Assembly (NCBI RefSeq): GCF_027947575.1
Contig: NZ_CP116256.1
Span: 8,347,862 to 8,411,861, forward strand
DNA: 64,000 nt
Source: Streptomyces rubrogriseus
GTDB lineage: Bacteria; Actinomycetota; Actinomycetes; Streptomycetales; Streptomycetaceae
Direction of reading: 5' to 3'
The position numbers were made by a program, and so were the translations under genes. Of the stretch, positions 1 through 9,204 are shown piece by piece. Position 1 is the stretch's first letter, and every line of letters starts with the position of its first letter. The notes beneath the pieces were generated by a model. That model made no database searches. It saw only the letters and a program-made list of their open reading frames with translations, and was not told where the DNA came from.

Positions 1-74
1 GGCACCCGGGCCAGTAGTTCGGCCGAGGCCTCCGCACGGGGCGGCGGGGAGCCGGAAGGCGGCACTGGGGGCAT
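1..74 (-). CDS. Partial CDS, N-terminus of an unidentified protein
   Basis: An open frame begins at an ATG (74-72 on the minus strand) and runs off the left edge of the window. Only 24 residues are visible (MPPVPPSGSPPPRAEASAEL then LLARV). They are proline- and alanine-rich and 19 or so of 23 codons end in G or C, as in real genes here. It lies 80 bp downstream of cydCD on the same strand. There is no strong ribosome binding site, so translation may be leaderless or start elsewhere. Too little is visible to assign a function. Confidence 0.45.
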   Translation of the reverse strand, partial: MPPVPPSGSPPPRAEASAELLARV

Positions 75-154
75 GACCCGAGCCTAATGAGACCTTTTTG
101 TTCAGGAAAGTCGTATTACGGAAGATTTTCGCAGACCGAGGCCGGGCCGACCGG

Positions 155-3100
155 TCACACCGCTCCCACCAGCAGTTCCGCCGCCGCCTCCCGCCCGGCC
201 ATCTCCCGCAGCGGCCCCGGCACCGCCGCCAGCTCCGCGTACGTACCGCGCTGCACGACCCGGCCCCGGTCCAGGACGATCACCTCGTCCACGGCCCGCA
301 GTCCCGCCAGCCGGTGCGTGATCAGCAGGCTCGTACGGCCCTCGGTGGCGGCCAGCAGGTCGGCGGTGAGCGCGTCGGCCGTCGGCAGGTCGAGGTGCTC
401 GGCCGGCTCGTCGAGCACGAGGACGGGGAAGTCGGCGAGCAGCGCCCGGGCCAGGGCGAGCCGTTGGCGCTGGCCACCGGACAACCGGGCCCCGTGCTCG
501 CCGACCAGCGTGTCCAGACCGTCGGGCAGGCTGTCGGCCCACTCCAGCAGCCGGGCCCGGGCCAGCGCGTCGCGCAGCTCGGCCTCGGTGGCGTCCTTCC
601 TGGCCAGCAGCAGGTTCTCGCGGACCGAGCTGTCGAAGAGGTGCGCGTCCTGGGCGCACAGCCCGACGAGGCGCCGTACGTCGTCGCCGGCCAGGGCGTA
701 GGCGTCGACACCGGCCAGCGTGTAGGAGCCCGCCGCCGAGTCGAGGAAGCGCAGCAGCACCTGGGCGAGGGTGGTCTTGCCGGACCCGGAGGGTCCGACC
801 ACGGCGACGCGGCGCCCCTGCGCCAGGGTCAGGTCGACCCCCGCCAGCGCGTCCCTGTCCTGCCCGGGGTACCGCGCGGCCAGCCCTTCGATGACCACCG
901 GGAACGGCGAGGCGGGCGCCTGCCTGGGCAGCTCCGGCTCCCGTACCGGATCCGGCGCGTCGAGCACCTCGTACACGCGCTCGGCACTCCTGCGCACACG
1001 CTGGCGGTACTGCACGGCGAGCGGCAGTCCGAGGACGGCCTCGAAGGCGGCCAGCGGGGTCAGGACGACGACGGCCACGGCCACGCCGGCGAGTCGGCCG
1101 TCGGTGACCGCCTGAACTCCGACGAGGGCGGCGCCCGCGACGGTCAGGCCGGAGACCAGCGCGGTGAGCCCGTCGCCCAGCGCGGTGGCCGTGGCGGCGC
1201 GCGAGGCGATCCGGGTGAGAGTGCCGTCGGCCCGCCGGGCCCCGGCGGCACGACCGGGCAGGGCACCGGCGACGGTCAGCTCGGCGGTACCGGTGAGCAG
1301 CTCCGTCACCCGGGTGGCGAGCACACCCCTGGCGGGGGCCAGCCGGCGCTCCGCGCGCCGTGCCACGGCCGCGGTGAGCAGCGGAACGCCGACACCGGCC
1401 GCGAGCAGGCCGACCGCGAGCACGACGCCCGCCTCCGGCAGCAGCCAGGCCGTGAACCCGACCGAGGCGGCGGAGACGACCAGTGCGCTTCCGGCGGGCA
1501 GCAGCCAGCGCAGCCAGTAGTCCTGCAAGGCGTCGACGTCGGCGACGAGCCGGGACAGCAGGTCGCCCCGGCGGCTGTGCCGCAGCCCGGCCGGGGCCAG
1601 CCGCTCCAGCCGCCGGTACACGGCGACCCGCGTGTCGGCGAGCATCCGCAGCACGGCGTCGTGCGACACCAGCCGCTCCGCGTAGCGGAACACGGCCCGC
1701 CCGATGCCGAAGGCCCGCGTCGCCGTCACGGCCACCATCAGATACAGCACCGGCGGCTGCTCGGAGGCCCGCGAGATGAGGTACCCGGAGGTCGCCATCA
1801 GGCCGACGGCGCTGCCCAGCGCCAGACTGCTGAGCAGCAGCGCGAGGCCGAGCCGCCCACGCCGGGCGCCGGACATGGCGCGGACCCGGGACAGCACGCC
1901 TCCCCGCGCCTTCGCGGCGGGCTCGGCGGACGCGGTGGCGGGCTCGTCGACGGGGCCCGGAGCGGCGGTGCGCGGGACGTCCTGGGCGACGACCGGCGAC
2001 CCGCTGGTGTGCTCGGCCCCGGCGAGGCCCGCCGGCGCGTCCAGCCGCACCACCCGGTCGGCGACCTCCAGCAGCGCCGGACGGTGCACCACCAGCAGGA
2101 CCGTACGTCCCTGCGCCAGTCTGCGGACGGCGTCCACGACCTCCGCCTCGGTGGCCCCGTCCAGGGCCGCCGTCGGCTCGTCGAGCAGCAGCACCGGCCG
2201 GTCCGCGAGAAACGCCCGGGCCAGCGCCAGCCGCTGCCGCTGCCCCGCGGACAGGCCGGTTCCGTCCTCCCCGAGGACGGTCGCCGTGCCCTCGGGCAGC
2301 GCGTCCACGAACTCCAGGGCGCCCGCGTCCCGCAGGGCCCGGCGTACCGCGGTGTCGTCGGCGTCGGGCCGGGCCAGCCGGACGTTCTCCGCGATGGTGC
2401 CTGCGTACAGGTGCGGGTGCTGGGGCACCCAGGCGACGCGGGCGTGCCACTGCGCGACATCGAGCGAGGCGAGGTCGGCTCCCCCGACCCGGACCCGCCC
2501 ACCGGTCGGGGGAACGAAGCCGAGCAGGGCGTTCAGGAGCGTCGACTTGCCCGCACCGCTGGGACCGACGAGCGCGACCGTCTCCCCGGGCTCGACGGTG
2601 AAGTCCACGTCCGTGACGGCCGCCGCGGCACGTCCGGGATAGCGGACCGTCAGGCCCTCGAAACGCAGCGCATTGTCCGCCGGAACCGGACCGGTCCCCG
2701 AGGCCGGTACCGGACGCTCCAGCACCGTGAAGATGTCCTCGGCGGCGGCGAGGCCCTCGGCCGCCGCGTGGTACTGCGCCCCCACCTGCCGCAGCGGCAG
2801 ATAGGCCTCCGGCGCGAGGACGAGCACGACCAGGCCGTCGTACAACGCCATGTCCCCGTGGACCAGGCGCATGCCGATGGTGACGGCGACGAGCGCGACG
2901 GACAGCGTGGCAAGCAGTTCCAGGGCGAAGGACGACAGGAAGGCGATCCGCAGCGTCCGCATGGTCGCCTGGCGGTACTCGCCGGTGATGCGCTTGATCG
3001 ACTCGGCCTGTGCCTTGGCCCGGCCGAAGACCTTCAGCGTGGGCAGCCCCGCGACCACGTCCAGGAAGTGTCCCGACAGCCGCGACAGCAGCCGCCACTG

Positions 3101-3664
3101 GCGGTCCATCCGGGACTGGGTGGCCCAGCCGATCAGCATCATGAAGACCGGAATGAGGGGCAGGGTGCCGACGATGATGGCCGCCGAGACCCAGTCCTCG
3201 GTCACGATGCGGGCCAGCACCGCCACGGGCACGACGACCGCGAGGCCCAGTTGCGGCAGATAGCGCGAGAAGTAGTCGTCGAGGGCGTCGACGCCCCGGG
3301 TGGCGAGGGCGACCAGGGAGCCGGTCCGCTGTCCGTCCAGCCAGCCGGGACCGAGCGCGGTCGCCCGTTCCAGCAGTCGGCCCCGCAGCTCCGACTTGAC
3401 CGCCGCGCTCGCGCGGTGCGCGGCCAGTTCGGTGAGCCAGCCGACCAGCGCCCGGCCACAGGCGACGGCCACCAACAGCAGCAGCGGGGTGCGGAGTCCG
3501 GCGGCCGTCGTGCCGTGCTGGAAGGCGCCGACCACCACCTCGGCGATGAGCATGGCCTGGGCGACGAGCAGTCCGGCCCCGACGGCGCCCAGGGCGACGA
3601 CCGCCGCCAGGAAGAGCCTGGTGGCGCGGGCGTACCGCAGAAGACGTGGATCGATGGGTTTCAC
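155..3664 (-). CDS. cydCD: Fused CydD-CydC ABC transporter, cytochrome bd assembly
   Basis: This is a tandem ABC exporter of 1169 residues in which CydD-like and CydC-like halves are joined. Each half has about six membrane segments and an ATPase domain. Walker A motifs are GPSGAGKST (about residue 366) and GPSGSGKTT (about 955); signatures are LSAGQRQRL and LSGGQRQRL; Walker B motifs are LLLDEP and LVLDEP. In E. coli the separate CydD and CydC form a thiol (glutathione/cysteine) exporter needed to mature cytochrome bd; the fusion is usual in actinobacteria. It is third in cydA-cydB-cydCD, 75 bp after cydB. The GTG start (3664) lies inside a perfect parS site, and GGAAGG sits 10 nt upstream of it. 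Confidence 0.93.
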   Translation of the reverse strand: MKPIDPRLLRYARATRLFLAAVVALGAVGAGLLVAQAMLIAEVVVGAFQHGTTAAGLRTPLLLLVAVACGRALVGWLTELAAHRASAAVKSELRGRLLERATALGPGWLDGQRTGSLVALATRGVDALDDYFSRYLPQLGLAVVVPVAVLARIVTEDWVSAAIIVGTLPLIPVFMMLIGWATQSRMDRQWRLLSRLSGHFLDVVAGLPTLKVFGRAKAQAESIKRITGEYRQATMRTLRIAFLSSFALELLATLSVALVAVTIGMRLVHGDMALYDGLVVLVLAPEAYLPLRQVGAQYHAAAEGLAAAEDIFTVLERPVPASGTGPVPADNALRFEGLTVRYPGRAAAAVTDVDFTVEPGETVALVGPSGAGKSTLLNALLGFVPPTGGRVRVGGADLASLDVAQWHARVAWVPQHPHLYAGTIAENVRLARPDADDTAVRRALRDAGALEFVDALPEGTATVLGEDGTGLSAGQRQRLALARAFLADRPVLLLDEPTAALDGATEAEVVDAVRRLAQGRTVLLVVHRPALLEVADRVVRLDAPAGLAGAEHTSGSPVVAQDVPRTAAPGPVDEPATASAEPAAKARGGVLSRVRAMSGARRGRLGLALLLSSLALGSAVGLMATSGYLISRASEQPPVLYLMVAVTATRAFGIGRAVFRYAERLVSHDAVLRMLADTRVAVYRRLERLAPAGLRHSRRGDLLSRLVADVDALQDYWLRWLLPAGSALVVSAASVGFTAWLLPEAGVVLAVGLLAAGVGVPLLTAAVARRAERRLAPARGVLATRVTELLTGTAELTVAGALPGRAAGARRADGTLTRIASRAATATALGDGLTALVSGLTVAGAALVGVQAVTDGRLAGVAVAVVVLTPLAAFEAVLGLPLAVQYRQRVRRSAERVYEVLDAPDPVREPELPRQAPASPFPVVIEGLAARYPGQDRDALAGVDLTLAQGRRVAVVGPSGSGKTTLAQVLLRFLDSAAGSYTLAGVDAYALAGDDVRRLVGLCAQDAHLFDSSVRENLLLARKDATEAELRDALARARLLEWADSLPDGLDTLVGEHGARLSGGQRQRLALARALLADFPVLVLDEPAEHLDLPTADALTADLLAATEGRTSLLITHRLAGLRAVDEVIVLDRGRVVQRGTYAELAAVPGPLREMAGREAAAELLVGAV

Positions 3665-3671
3665 GTGAAAC
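3658..3671. promoter_or_regulatory. parS: parS site (perfect) over the cydCD start codon
   Basis: GTTTCACGTGAAAC, the exact Streptomyces ParB-binding palindrome. The GTG start codon of cydCD (3664-3662) lies inside it, so the site also encodes the first residues of the protein. Confidence 0.93.
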
Positions 3672-3713
3672 AGGCCTTCCTGCCCGGCGGGATGCGTTCC
3701 GACGTTTCGCTTC

Positions 3714-3727
3714 GTTTCACGTGAAAC
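3714..3727. promoter_or_regulatory. parS: parS site (perfect) between cydB and cydCD
   Basis: GTTTCACGTGAAAC in the 75-bp gap between cydB and cydCD, 56 bp (start to start) from the parS copy at 3658. Confidence 0.95.
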
Positions 3728-3739
3728 GCATCCCGGGAC

Positions 3740-4744
3740 TCAGTGCGCGGCGTCGGCGAGGTGCTGGGTGCCGATGCGCTTGCGGAACACCCAGTACGTC
3801 CAGCCCTGGTAGAGCAGGACGACCGGGGTGGCGATCACGGCCAGCCAGGTCATGATCTTCAGCGTGTAGGCGCTGGACGAGGCGTTGGTGACGGTGAGGC
3901 TCCAGTCCGCGTTCAGCGTCGACGGCATGACGTTCGGGAAGAGCGTCAGGAAGAGCATCGCCACGGCCGCCACGATGGTGACGCCGGACAGGGCGAACGA
4001 CCAGCCCTCACGCCCGGCCTGGTTCGCCATCAGGGCGGCGACCAGGGCGGCGACGGCCACCACCAGGGCGACCAGGCTCTTGGCGTCCCCGCTGTCGGCC
4101 TGTGTCCAGAGCAGGAAGGCCAGGGCCAGCACGGCCGTGACCAGACCGACCCGCAGCGCCAGGGTCCGCGCCCGCTCACGGATCTCACCGACGGTCTTGA
4201 GCGCGGTGAACACCGTGCCGTGGAAGGTGAACAGCGTCAGCGTCACCAGACCGCCGAGGAGGGCGTAGGGGTTGAGCAGGTCCCAGACCGAACCGACGTA
4301 CTCCAGGTCCCGGTCGATCTCCACGCCGTGGACGATGTTGCCGAAGGCCACGCCCCACAGGAACGCGGGGATCAACGAGGTCCAGAAGATCGCCGTCTCC
4401 CAGTTGCGCTGCCAGTTCTCCTCGGGCCGCTTCACGCGGTACTCGAAGGCGACCCCGCGGACGATCAGGCAGACCAGGATGACCAGCAGTGGAAGGTAGA
4501 ACCCGGAGAAGAGCGTGGCGTACCACTCGGGGAAGGCGGCGAAGGTGGCACCGCCCGCCGTGAGCAGCCACACCTCGTTGCCGTCCCACACGGGGCCGAT
4601 CGTGTTGATCAGCACCCGCTTCTCGGCCCGGTTCCGGGCGAGCAGCTTGGTCAGCACACCCACCCCGAAGTCGAAGCCCTCCAGGAAGAAGTAGCCGGTC
4701 CACAGGACGGCGATCAGAACGAACCAGACGTCGTGCAGTTCCAT
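3740..4744 (-). CDS. cydB: Cytochrome bd ubiquinol/menaquinol oxidase subunit II
   Basis: This 334-residue polytopic membrane protein matches CydB in length and pattern. It starts MELHDVWFVLIAVLWTGYFF, followed by FLEGFDFGVGVL, the conserved GFDFG region of the first membrane helix, and has about eight to nine hydrophobic segments. It pairs with CydA to form the high-affinity terminal oxidase that reduces oxygen to water when oxygen is scarce. The ATG at 4744 has a GAGGGAGC ribosome site about 9 nt upstream. It follows cydA by 20 bp, so both are probably co-transcribed and co-regulated by Rex. Confidence 0.94.
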   Translation of the reverse strand: MELHDVWFVLIAVLWTGYFFLEGFDFGVGVLTKLLARNRAEKRVLINTIGPVWDGNEVWLLTAGGATFAAFPEWYATLFSGFYLPLLVILVCLIVRGVAFEYRVKRPEENWQRNWETAIFWTSLIPAFLWGVAFGNIVHGVEIDRDLEYVGSVWDLLNPYALLGGLVTLTLFTFHGTVFTALKTVGEIRERARTLALRVGLVTAVLALAFLLWTQADSGDAKSLVALVVAVAALVAALMANQAGREGWSFALSGVTIVAAVAMLFLTLFPNVMPSTLNADWSLTVTNASSSAYTLKIMTWLAVIATPVVLLYQGWTYWVFRKRIGTQHLADAAH

Positions 4745-4764
4745 GACTGTGCAGCTCCCTCGGC

Positions 4765-6270
4765 CTAGTACGAGAAGGCCATCGGCTTGTCGGCGTCACG
4801 GAGATCGCCGCCGATCTTCGTGGGCGGGTTGAGGTCGGCCTCGGTCAGCTCGGGCGGCCCGGCCTTCACGTACTTCGCCAGGAGCTTGACCTCGATGACG
4901 GCCAGGACGGCGTACAGCAGGGTGAAGACGGACATCGAGATGATGACCTCGGCCGTGGAGACGCCGGGGGAGACCGCGTCCCGGGTCTGCATCACGCCGT
5001 AGACCACCCAGGGCTGGCGGCCCATCTCCGTGAAGATCCAGCCCCAGGAGTTGGCGATCAGGGGGAACGCCATCGTCCACAGCGCCAGCAGCCAGTACAT
5101 CCGGGAGAGCCTCGACCCGAGCGGCTTCTTCAGCAGCACCAGGTGCGGCACCTCGTCCTCCCCGGTACGCAGGGCCGGTGGCAGCAGGAACCGCTTCCGC
5201 GTCAGCCACAGGCCCAGCAGGCCGAGGGAGAAGGACGCCATGCCGAAGCCGATCATCCACCGGAAGCCCCAGTAGGCGACGGGGACGATGGGCTTGTAGT
5301 CACCGGGCCCGAACTGCTCCTGGAGGGCCTTGTTGGTGTCGTTGATGCCGGGCACGTAGGACTCGAAGTCGCTGTGGGCGAGGAAGGAGAGCAGTCCGGG
5401 GATCTCCAGGGCGACCTTGTTGTGCCCCTTGTCCACGTCTCCGTAGGCGAACACCGAGAACGGTGCCGGCTTCTCGCCGTCCCACAGGGCCTCGGCGGCG
5501 GCCATCTTCATCGGCTGCTGCTCGTACATGACCTTGCCGAGGGTGTCGCCGCTGACCGCGGTGAGCAGGCCGCCGACCGCCAGGGTCACCAGGCCGAGCC
5601 GGAGCGAGGTCCGCATCACCGGGATGTGCTTCTTGCGCATCAGGTGGAAGGCGGCGATGCCGACCATGAAGGCGCCGCCGGTGAGGAAGGCCGCCGAGAA
5701 GCTGTGGAAGACCTGGTTGAGGGTGGTGTTCTGGGTGAGGACCTGCCAGAAGTCGGTGAGCTCGGCGCGGCCCTTCTCCTCGTTGATCCGGTAGCCGACG
5801 GGGTGCTGCATCCAGGAGTTGGCCGCGAGGATGAAGTACGCCGACAACAGCGTGCCGATCGAGACCATCCAGATGCAGGCCAAGTGGATCTTCTTGGGCA
5901 GCTTGTCCCAGCCGAAGATCCACAGGCCGATGAAGGTGGACTCGAAGAAGAAGGCGATCAGCGCCTCGAAGGCGAGCGGGGCACCGAAGACATCACCGAC
6001 GAAGCGGGAGTAGTCGGACCAGTTCATACCGAACTGGAACTCCTGCACGATGCCGGTGACGACACCCATCGCAATGTTGATCAGGAAGAGCTTGCCCCAG
6101 AACTTGGTCGCCCTGAGGTACTTCTCCTTCTCCGTGCGGACCCAGGCGGTCTGCAGTCCGGCCGTGAGGGCGGCCAGCGAGATCGTCAGCGGGACGAACA
6201 GGAAGTGGTAGACGGTCGTGATGCCGAACTGCCATCGCGCCAGCGTCTCCGGCGCCAGAGCCAGGTCCAC
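4765..6270 (-). CDS. cydA: Cytochrome bd oxidase subunit I
   Basis: CydA, 501 residues from the GTG at 6270, binds the b558, b595 and d hemes and oxidises quinol. The N-terminus (VDLALAPETLARWQFGITTV then YHF) carries the conserved early histidine of the family, and the late GRQPWVVYG block is another family hallmark. About nine membrane helices are visible. I chose 6270 rather than a longer frame because AGGAGAG lies about 10 nt upstream and the family N-terminus starts here. It is first in the cydA-cydB-cydCD operon. A perfect Rex operator lies about 93 bp upstream of the start, implying induction when the NADH/NAD ratio rises. Confidence 0.95.
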   Translation of the reverse strand: MDLALAPETLARWQFGITTVYHFLFVPLTISLAALTAGLQTAWVRTEKEKYLRATKFWGKLFLINIAMGVVTGIVQEFQFGMNWSDYSRFVGDVFGAPLAFEALIAFFFESTFIGLWIFGWDKLPKKIHLACIWMVSIGTLLSAYFILAANSWMQHPVGYRINEEKGRAELTDFWQVLTQNTTLNQVFHSFSAAFLTGGAFMVGIAAFHLMRKKHIPVMRTSLRLGLVTLAVGGLLTAVSGDTLGKVMYEQQPMKMAAAEALWDGEKPAPFSVFAYGDVDKGHNKVALEIPGLLSFLAHSDFESYVPGINDTNKALQEQFGPGDYKPIVPVAYWGFRWMIGFGMASFSLGLLGLWLTRKRFLLPPALRTGEDEVPHLVLLKKPLGSRLSRMYWLLALWTMAFPLIANSWGWIFTEMGRQPWVVYGVMQTRDAVSPGVSTAEVIISMSVFTLLYAVLAVIEVKLLAKYVKAGPPELTEADLNPPTKIGGDLRDADKPMAFSY

Positions 6271-6362
6271 GTCTTCACTCTCCTCACATCGCCACACCAC
6301 CGTGGTCAGCGGCAGTTTGAGCGTGTTTGTCACACCCATCGCGGGCGTAATCGGGACACGCT

Positions 6363-6378
6363 TGTGAACGCGTTCACA
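6363..6378. promoter_or_regulatory. Rex operator (ROP) upstream of cydA
   Basis: TGTGAACGCGTTCACA is a perfect 16-bp palindrome identical to the consensus operator of Rex, the NADH/NAD-sensing repressor defined in S. coelicolor, where it controls the cyd operon. It lies 93 bp upstream of the cydA GTG. On the cyd-reading strand a -10-like CATAAT (6394-6389) lies just upstream of it, so Rex would block near the transcription start. An extra TTGTGAA half-site partly overlaps its upstream side. Confidence 0.93.
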
Positions 6379-6510
6379 TTCACAAGCAATTATGACCTAC
6401 TGCTTTTCGACACCGGAAGGGGGGTCCCCTGTGACGTCGACCCCTCCGCCGGAACTTCGACAAACCGTTGAATCCGAGAGGTGGACGACGCCCCCGTGGC
6501 ATGCGAAAGC

Positions 6511-6534
6511 GCGGGACGGCAGGTGCCGTCCCGC
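6511..6534 (-). terminator. Terminator hairpin after hisC
   Basis: Perfect 11-bp arms (GCGGGACGGCA and its complement) around a 2-nt gap, 27 bp past the stop of the hisC-like gene. There is no clear T-run, as is common for Streptomyces. Confidence 0.7.
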
Positions 6535-6560
6535 GCCTCGTCGTCCCGCGCCGTGCGGGC

Positions 6561-7640
6561 CTACAGCTCCTTGCGGAACTCCTCCGACACCTTCAGGAAG
6601 ATGTCGTTCGCCTCACTCTCCCCGACCGTCACGCGCACGCCCTCGCCGGCGAAGGGGCGGACGACCACGCCGGCCTGCTCGCAGGCGTTCGCGAAGGCGA
6701 GCGTGCGCTCTCCCAGCCGCAGCCAGACGAAGTTGGCCTGGCTCTCCGGCACCGTCCAGCCCTGCGCGCGCAGCGCGTCGGCCACGCGGGTGCGCTCGCA
6801 CACCAGCGAGCCGACCCGGCCGATCAGCTCGTCCTCCGCGCGCAGCGAGGCGATCGCCGCCTCCTGCGCGATCTGGCTGACCCCGAAGGGCACCGCCGTC
6901 TTGCGCAGCGCCGCCGCCACCGGCTCGTGGGCGATCGCGAACCCGACCCGCAGTCCCGCCAGGCCGTAGGCCTTGGAGAAGGTGCGCAGGACGCAGACGT
7001 TGGGCCGCTCACGGTAGAACTCGACGCCGTCCGGGACCTCGGCGTCCCGGATGAACTCCCGGTAGGCCTCGTCCAGGACCACCAGCACGTCGCTCGGCAC
7101 CCGGTCCAGGAACCGCTCCAGCTCGGCCCGCCGTACCACCGTGCCGGTGGGGTTGTTGGGGTTGCAGACGAAGATCAGCCGGGTACGGTCGGTGATCGCG
7201 TCCGCCATGGCGTCCAGGTCGTGCACCTCGCCCGGCGTCAGCGGCACCTGCACGGACCTCGCGCCGCTGATCTGCGTGATGATCGGGTACGCCTCGAAGG
7301 AGCGCCAGGCGTAGATCACCTCGTCGCCCGGGCCCGAGGTCGCCTGGATCAGCTGCTGGGCCACACCCACCGAGCCGGTGCCGGTGGCCAGGTGGGCCAG
7401 GGGCACCCCGAAGCGGTCGGACAGCTCGGCCATCAGCGACGTGCAGGCCATGTCCGGGTAGCGGTTGAAGGAGGCGGCGGCGGCCGTCACCGTCTCCATC
7501 ACTCCGGGCAGTGGCGGGTAGGGGTTCTCGTTGGAGGACAGCTTGTAGGCCACCGGACCGTCGGCCGCGGCGGGCTTGCCCGGCTTGTAGGTGGGAATCC
7601 CCTCCAGCTCGGCGCGCAGCTTGGGGCTCGTCTCGCTCAC
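6561..7640 (-). CDS. hisC: Histidinol-phosphate / aromatic aminotransferase, PLP class I
   Basis: A 359-residue fold-type I aminotransferase. Visible marks are the substrate-loop [14 protein letters not shown], the [12 protein letters not shown] pocket, LDEAYREF, and [15 protein letters not shown] with the Schiff-base lysine. This family converts imidazole-acetol phosphate to histidinol phosphate, or transaminates phenylpyruvate-type substrates. The gene is not in a histidine operon, so it is probably the second hisC copy typical of Streptomyces or an aromatic aminotransferase. The GTG start at 7640 was chosen because CACGAGGAGGACTGCG precedes it, an excellent ribosome site; a longer frame to 7670 lacks one. 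Confidence 0.87.
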   Translation of the reverse strand: MSETSPKLRAELEGIPTYKPGKPAAADGPVAYKLSSNENPYPPLPGVMETVTAAAASFNRYPDMACTSLMAELSDRFGVPLAHLATGTGSVGVAQQLIQATSGPGDEVIYAWRSFEAYPIITQISGARSVQVPLTPGEVHDLDAMADAITDRTRLIFVCNPNNPTGTVVRRAELERFLDRVPSDVLVVLDEAYREFIRDAEVPDGVEFYRERPNVCVLRTFSKAYGLAGLRVGFAIAHEPVAAALRKTAVPFGVSQIAQEAAIASLRAEDELIGRVGSLVCERTRVADALRAQGWTVPESQANFVWLRLGERTLAFANACEQAGVVVRPFAGEGVRVTVGESEANDIFLKVSEEFRKEL

Positions 7641-8058
7641 CGCAGTCCTCCTCGTGACCACCACCGGCATCGAATACTTCTCACCTTATGAGGATTCAGC
7701 GCCGCTGCGTATAGGCGGGAGAGACGGGCGGGATGGGACAGACCTCGTCCGTCACACTGGCATCAGGGGCATCAGTGCACGAAGGCGCACGATTCGGGGG
7801 GCGCGCCGCACATATATCTACGCGCCGGTGGCTCACGCCGTGGCGCGCATCCCTCGTGCAGGTGAGTTGAGACCTCTTCGCAACATCAGCCACCCCGCAG
7901 GCACTCACTGGCCAACACGCCAGGTAACGGGGTGGGCGGGGTCAACTAGCTTGCTTTCCAAGGCTGTTAAGCCTTAATGATCATGCAGAAACGTGACTGT
8001 CAACGCGTGCATATGCGTCCGCACTACCCCACCCCATGAGCCCTACTATCGGCTCGCC
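7641..8058. other. 418-bp intergenic region between divergent hisC and lacI-type genes
   Basis: No coding frame or RNA gene is convincing here. It must hold both divergent promoters. The one clear structure is a perfect inverted repeat at 7960-7975 (AAGGCT-GTTA-AGCCTT), about 85 bp before the LacI-family start, a possible autoregulatory operator. TTGCTT (7951) and TTAATG (7974) are spaced by 17 bp and could be a vegetative promoter overlapping it. Confidence 0.5.
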
Positions 8059-9171
8059 ATGACAGCAGCAGGGAAGCACCAGGTGAGCCGCGCGGAAACC
8101 TCACGTCGAGGCAGCCGGCCGGGCCGGGCGGGCATCAGGGACGTGGCCGCCGCCGCCGGAGTATCCATCACTACCGTCTCCGACGCCCTCAACGGCAAGG
8201 GCCGACTCCCGGATGCCACCCGGCGCCATGTGCGCGAGGTCGCCGACCGACTGGGCTACCGGCCCTCGGCCGCCGCCCGCACGCTCCGCACCGGCAAGTC
8301 CGGACTCATCGGCCTGACCGTGACGACGTACGGGGATGAACCTTTCACCTTCACCGAATTCGCGTACTTCGCCGAGATGGCGCGCGCCGCCACGTCCGCC
8401 GCGCTCGCCCGCGGCTACGCCCTCGTCATCCTCCCGGCGACGTCCCGTCACGACGTGTGGTCCAACGTCGCGCTCGACGGCACGGTCGTCATCGACCCCT
8501 CCGACCACGACCCGGTCGTCAGCGAACTGGTCCGTCAGGGCCTGCCCGTCGTCTCCGACGGCCGCCCGGCCGGCTCGCTGCCGGTCACCGCCTGGGTCGA
8601 CAACGACCACGAGGCGGCCGTGCTCGGCATCCTCGATCACCTCGCCGACGCCGGCGCGCGCAGGATCGGCCTGCTCACCGGCACCACCACCGACACGTAC
8701 ACCCACCTGTCGACCACCGCCTACCTGCGCTGGTGCGAGCGCGTGGGCCAGGACCCGGTCTACGAGGCCTACCCCGCACACGACCCGTGTGCCGGCGCGG
8801 TCGCCGCCGACCGGCTGCTCGCCCGCCCCGACCGGCCCGACGCCGTCTACGGACTGTTCGATCCGAACGGCACCGACCTGCTCGCCGCCGCCCGCCGCTA
8901 CGGTCTGCGCGTCCCCGAGGACCTGCTGCTGGTCTGCTGCAGCGAGTCCACCGTGTACGCCAGCACCGAGCCCCCCATCACCACCCTGTCGTTGAAGCCC
9001 CGCCGCATCGGCACCGCCGTGATCCAGGTCCTCATCGACGCGATCGAGGGGCTGCACTCCGACCAGCCGGTCGAACAGGTGATACCGACCGAACTGATCG
9101 TGCGTACCTCGTCTCAGCGGCGCCCGCCGCGTACGACGGTCAGCCCGCCGCGGTCGCCGGAGGGCGAGTAG
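8059..9171 (+). CDS. LacI-family transcriptional regulator
   Basis: A 370-residue LacI/GalR regulator. The DNA-binding head is residues about 18-80: GIRDVAAAAGVSITTVSDAL is the helix-turn-helix and hinge start, followed by LGYRPSAAARTLRTGKS. The rest is a periplasmic-binding-protein-like effector domain, including SDGRPAGSLP, IGLLTG and the late CCSESTVYAST segment. The ligand cannot be read from sequence, and no sugar uptake or catabolic gene is adjacent, which is unusual for the family. The ATG at 8059 begins a head of normal length; the frame extends upstream to 7993 without a ribosome site. Autoregulation through the 7960-7975 repeat is an inference. Confidence 0.88.
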   Translation: MTAAGKHQVSRAETSRRGSRPGRAGIRDVAAAAGVSITTVSDALNGKGRLPDATRRHVREVADRLGYRPSAAARTLRTGKSGLIGLTVTTYGDEPFTFTEFAYFAEMARAATSAALARGYALVILPATSRHDVWSNVALDGTVVIDPSDHDPVVSELVRQGLPVVSDGRPAGSLPVTAWVDNDHEAAVLGILDHLADAGARRIGLLTGTTTDTYTHLSTTAYLRWCERVGQDPVYEAYPAHDPCAGAVAADRLLARPDRPDAVYGLFDPNGTDLLAAARRYGLRVPEDLLLVCCSESTVYASTEPPITTLSLKPRRIGTAVIQVLIDAIEGLHSDQPVEQVIPTELIVRTSSQRRPPRTTVSPPRSPEGE

Positions 9172-9174
9172 GGC

Positions 9175-9204
9175 GCGTCCGGCGTCCCCCGGGGCGCCGG
9201 ACGC
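9175..9204 (+). terminator. Terminator hairpin after the LacI-family gene
   Basis: Inverted repeat with 10-bp arms GCGTCCGGCG / CGCCGGACGC and a 10-nt loop, beginning 4 bp after the stop codon. Confidence 0.75.

Noticed and set aside
98..3724. Long open frame on the plus strand across the cydCD gene (and similar long antisense frames at 46870-50022 and 48759-52022)
   Set aside because: Composition is Arg/Gly/His-rich and low-complexity, there is no ribosome site, and they mirror real genes on the other strand; an artefact of high GC.
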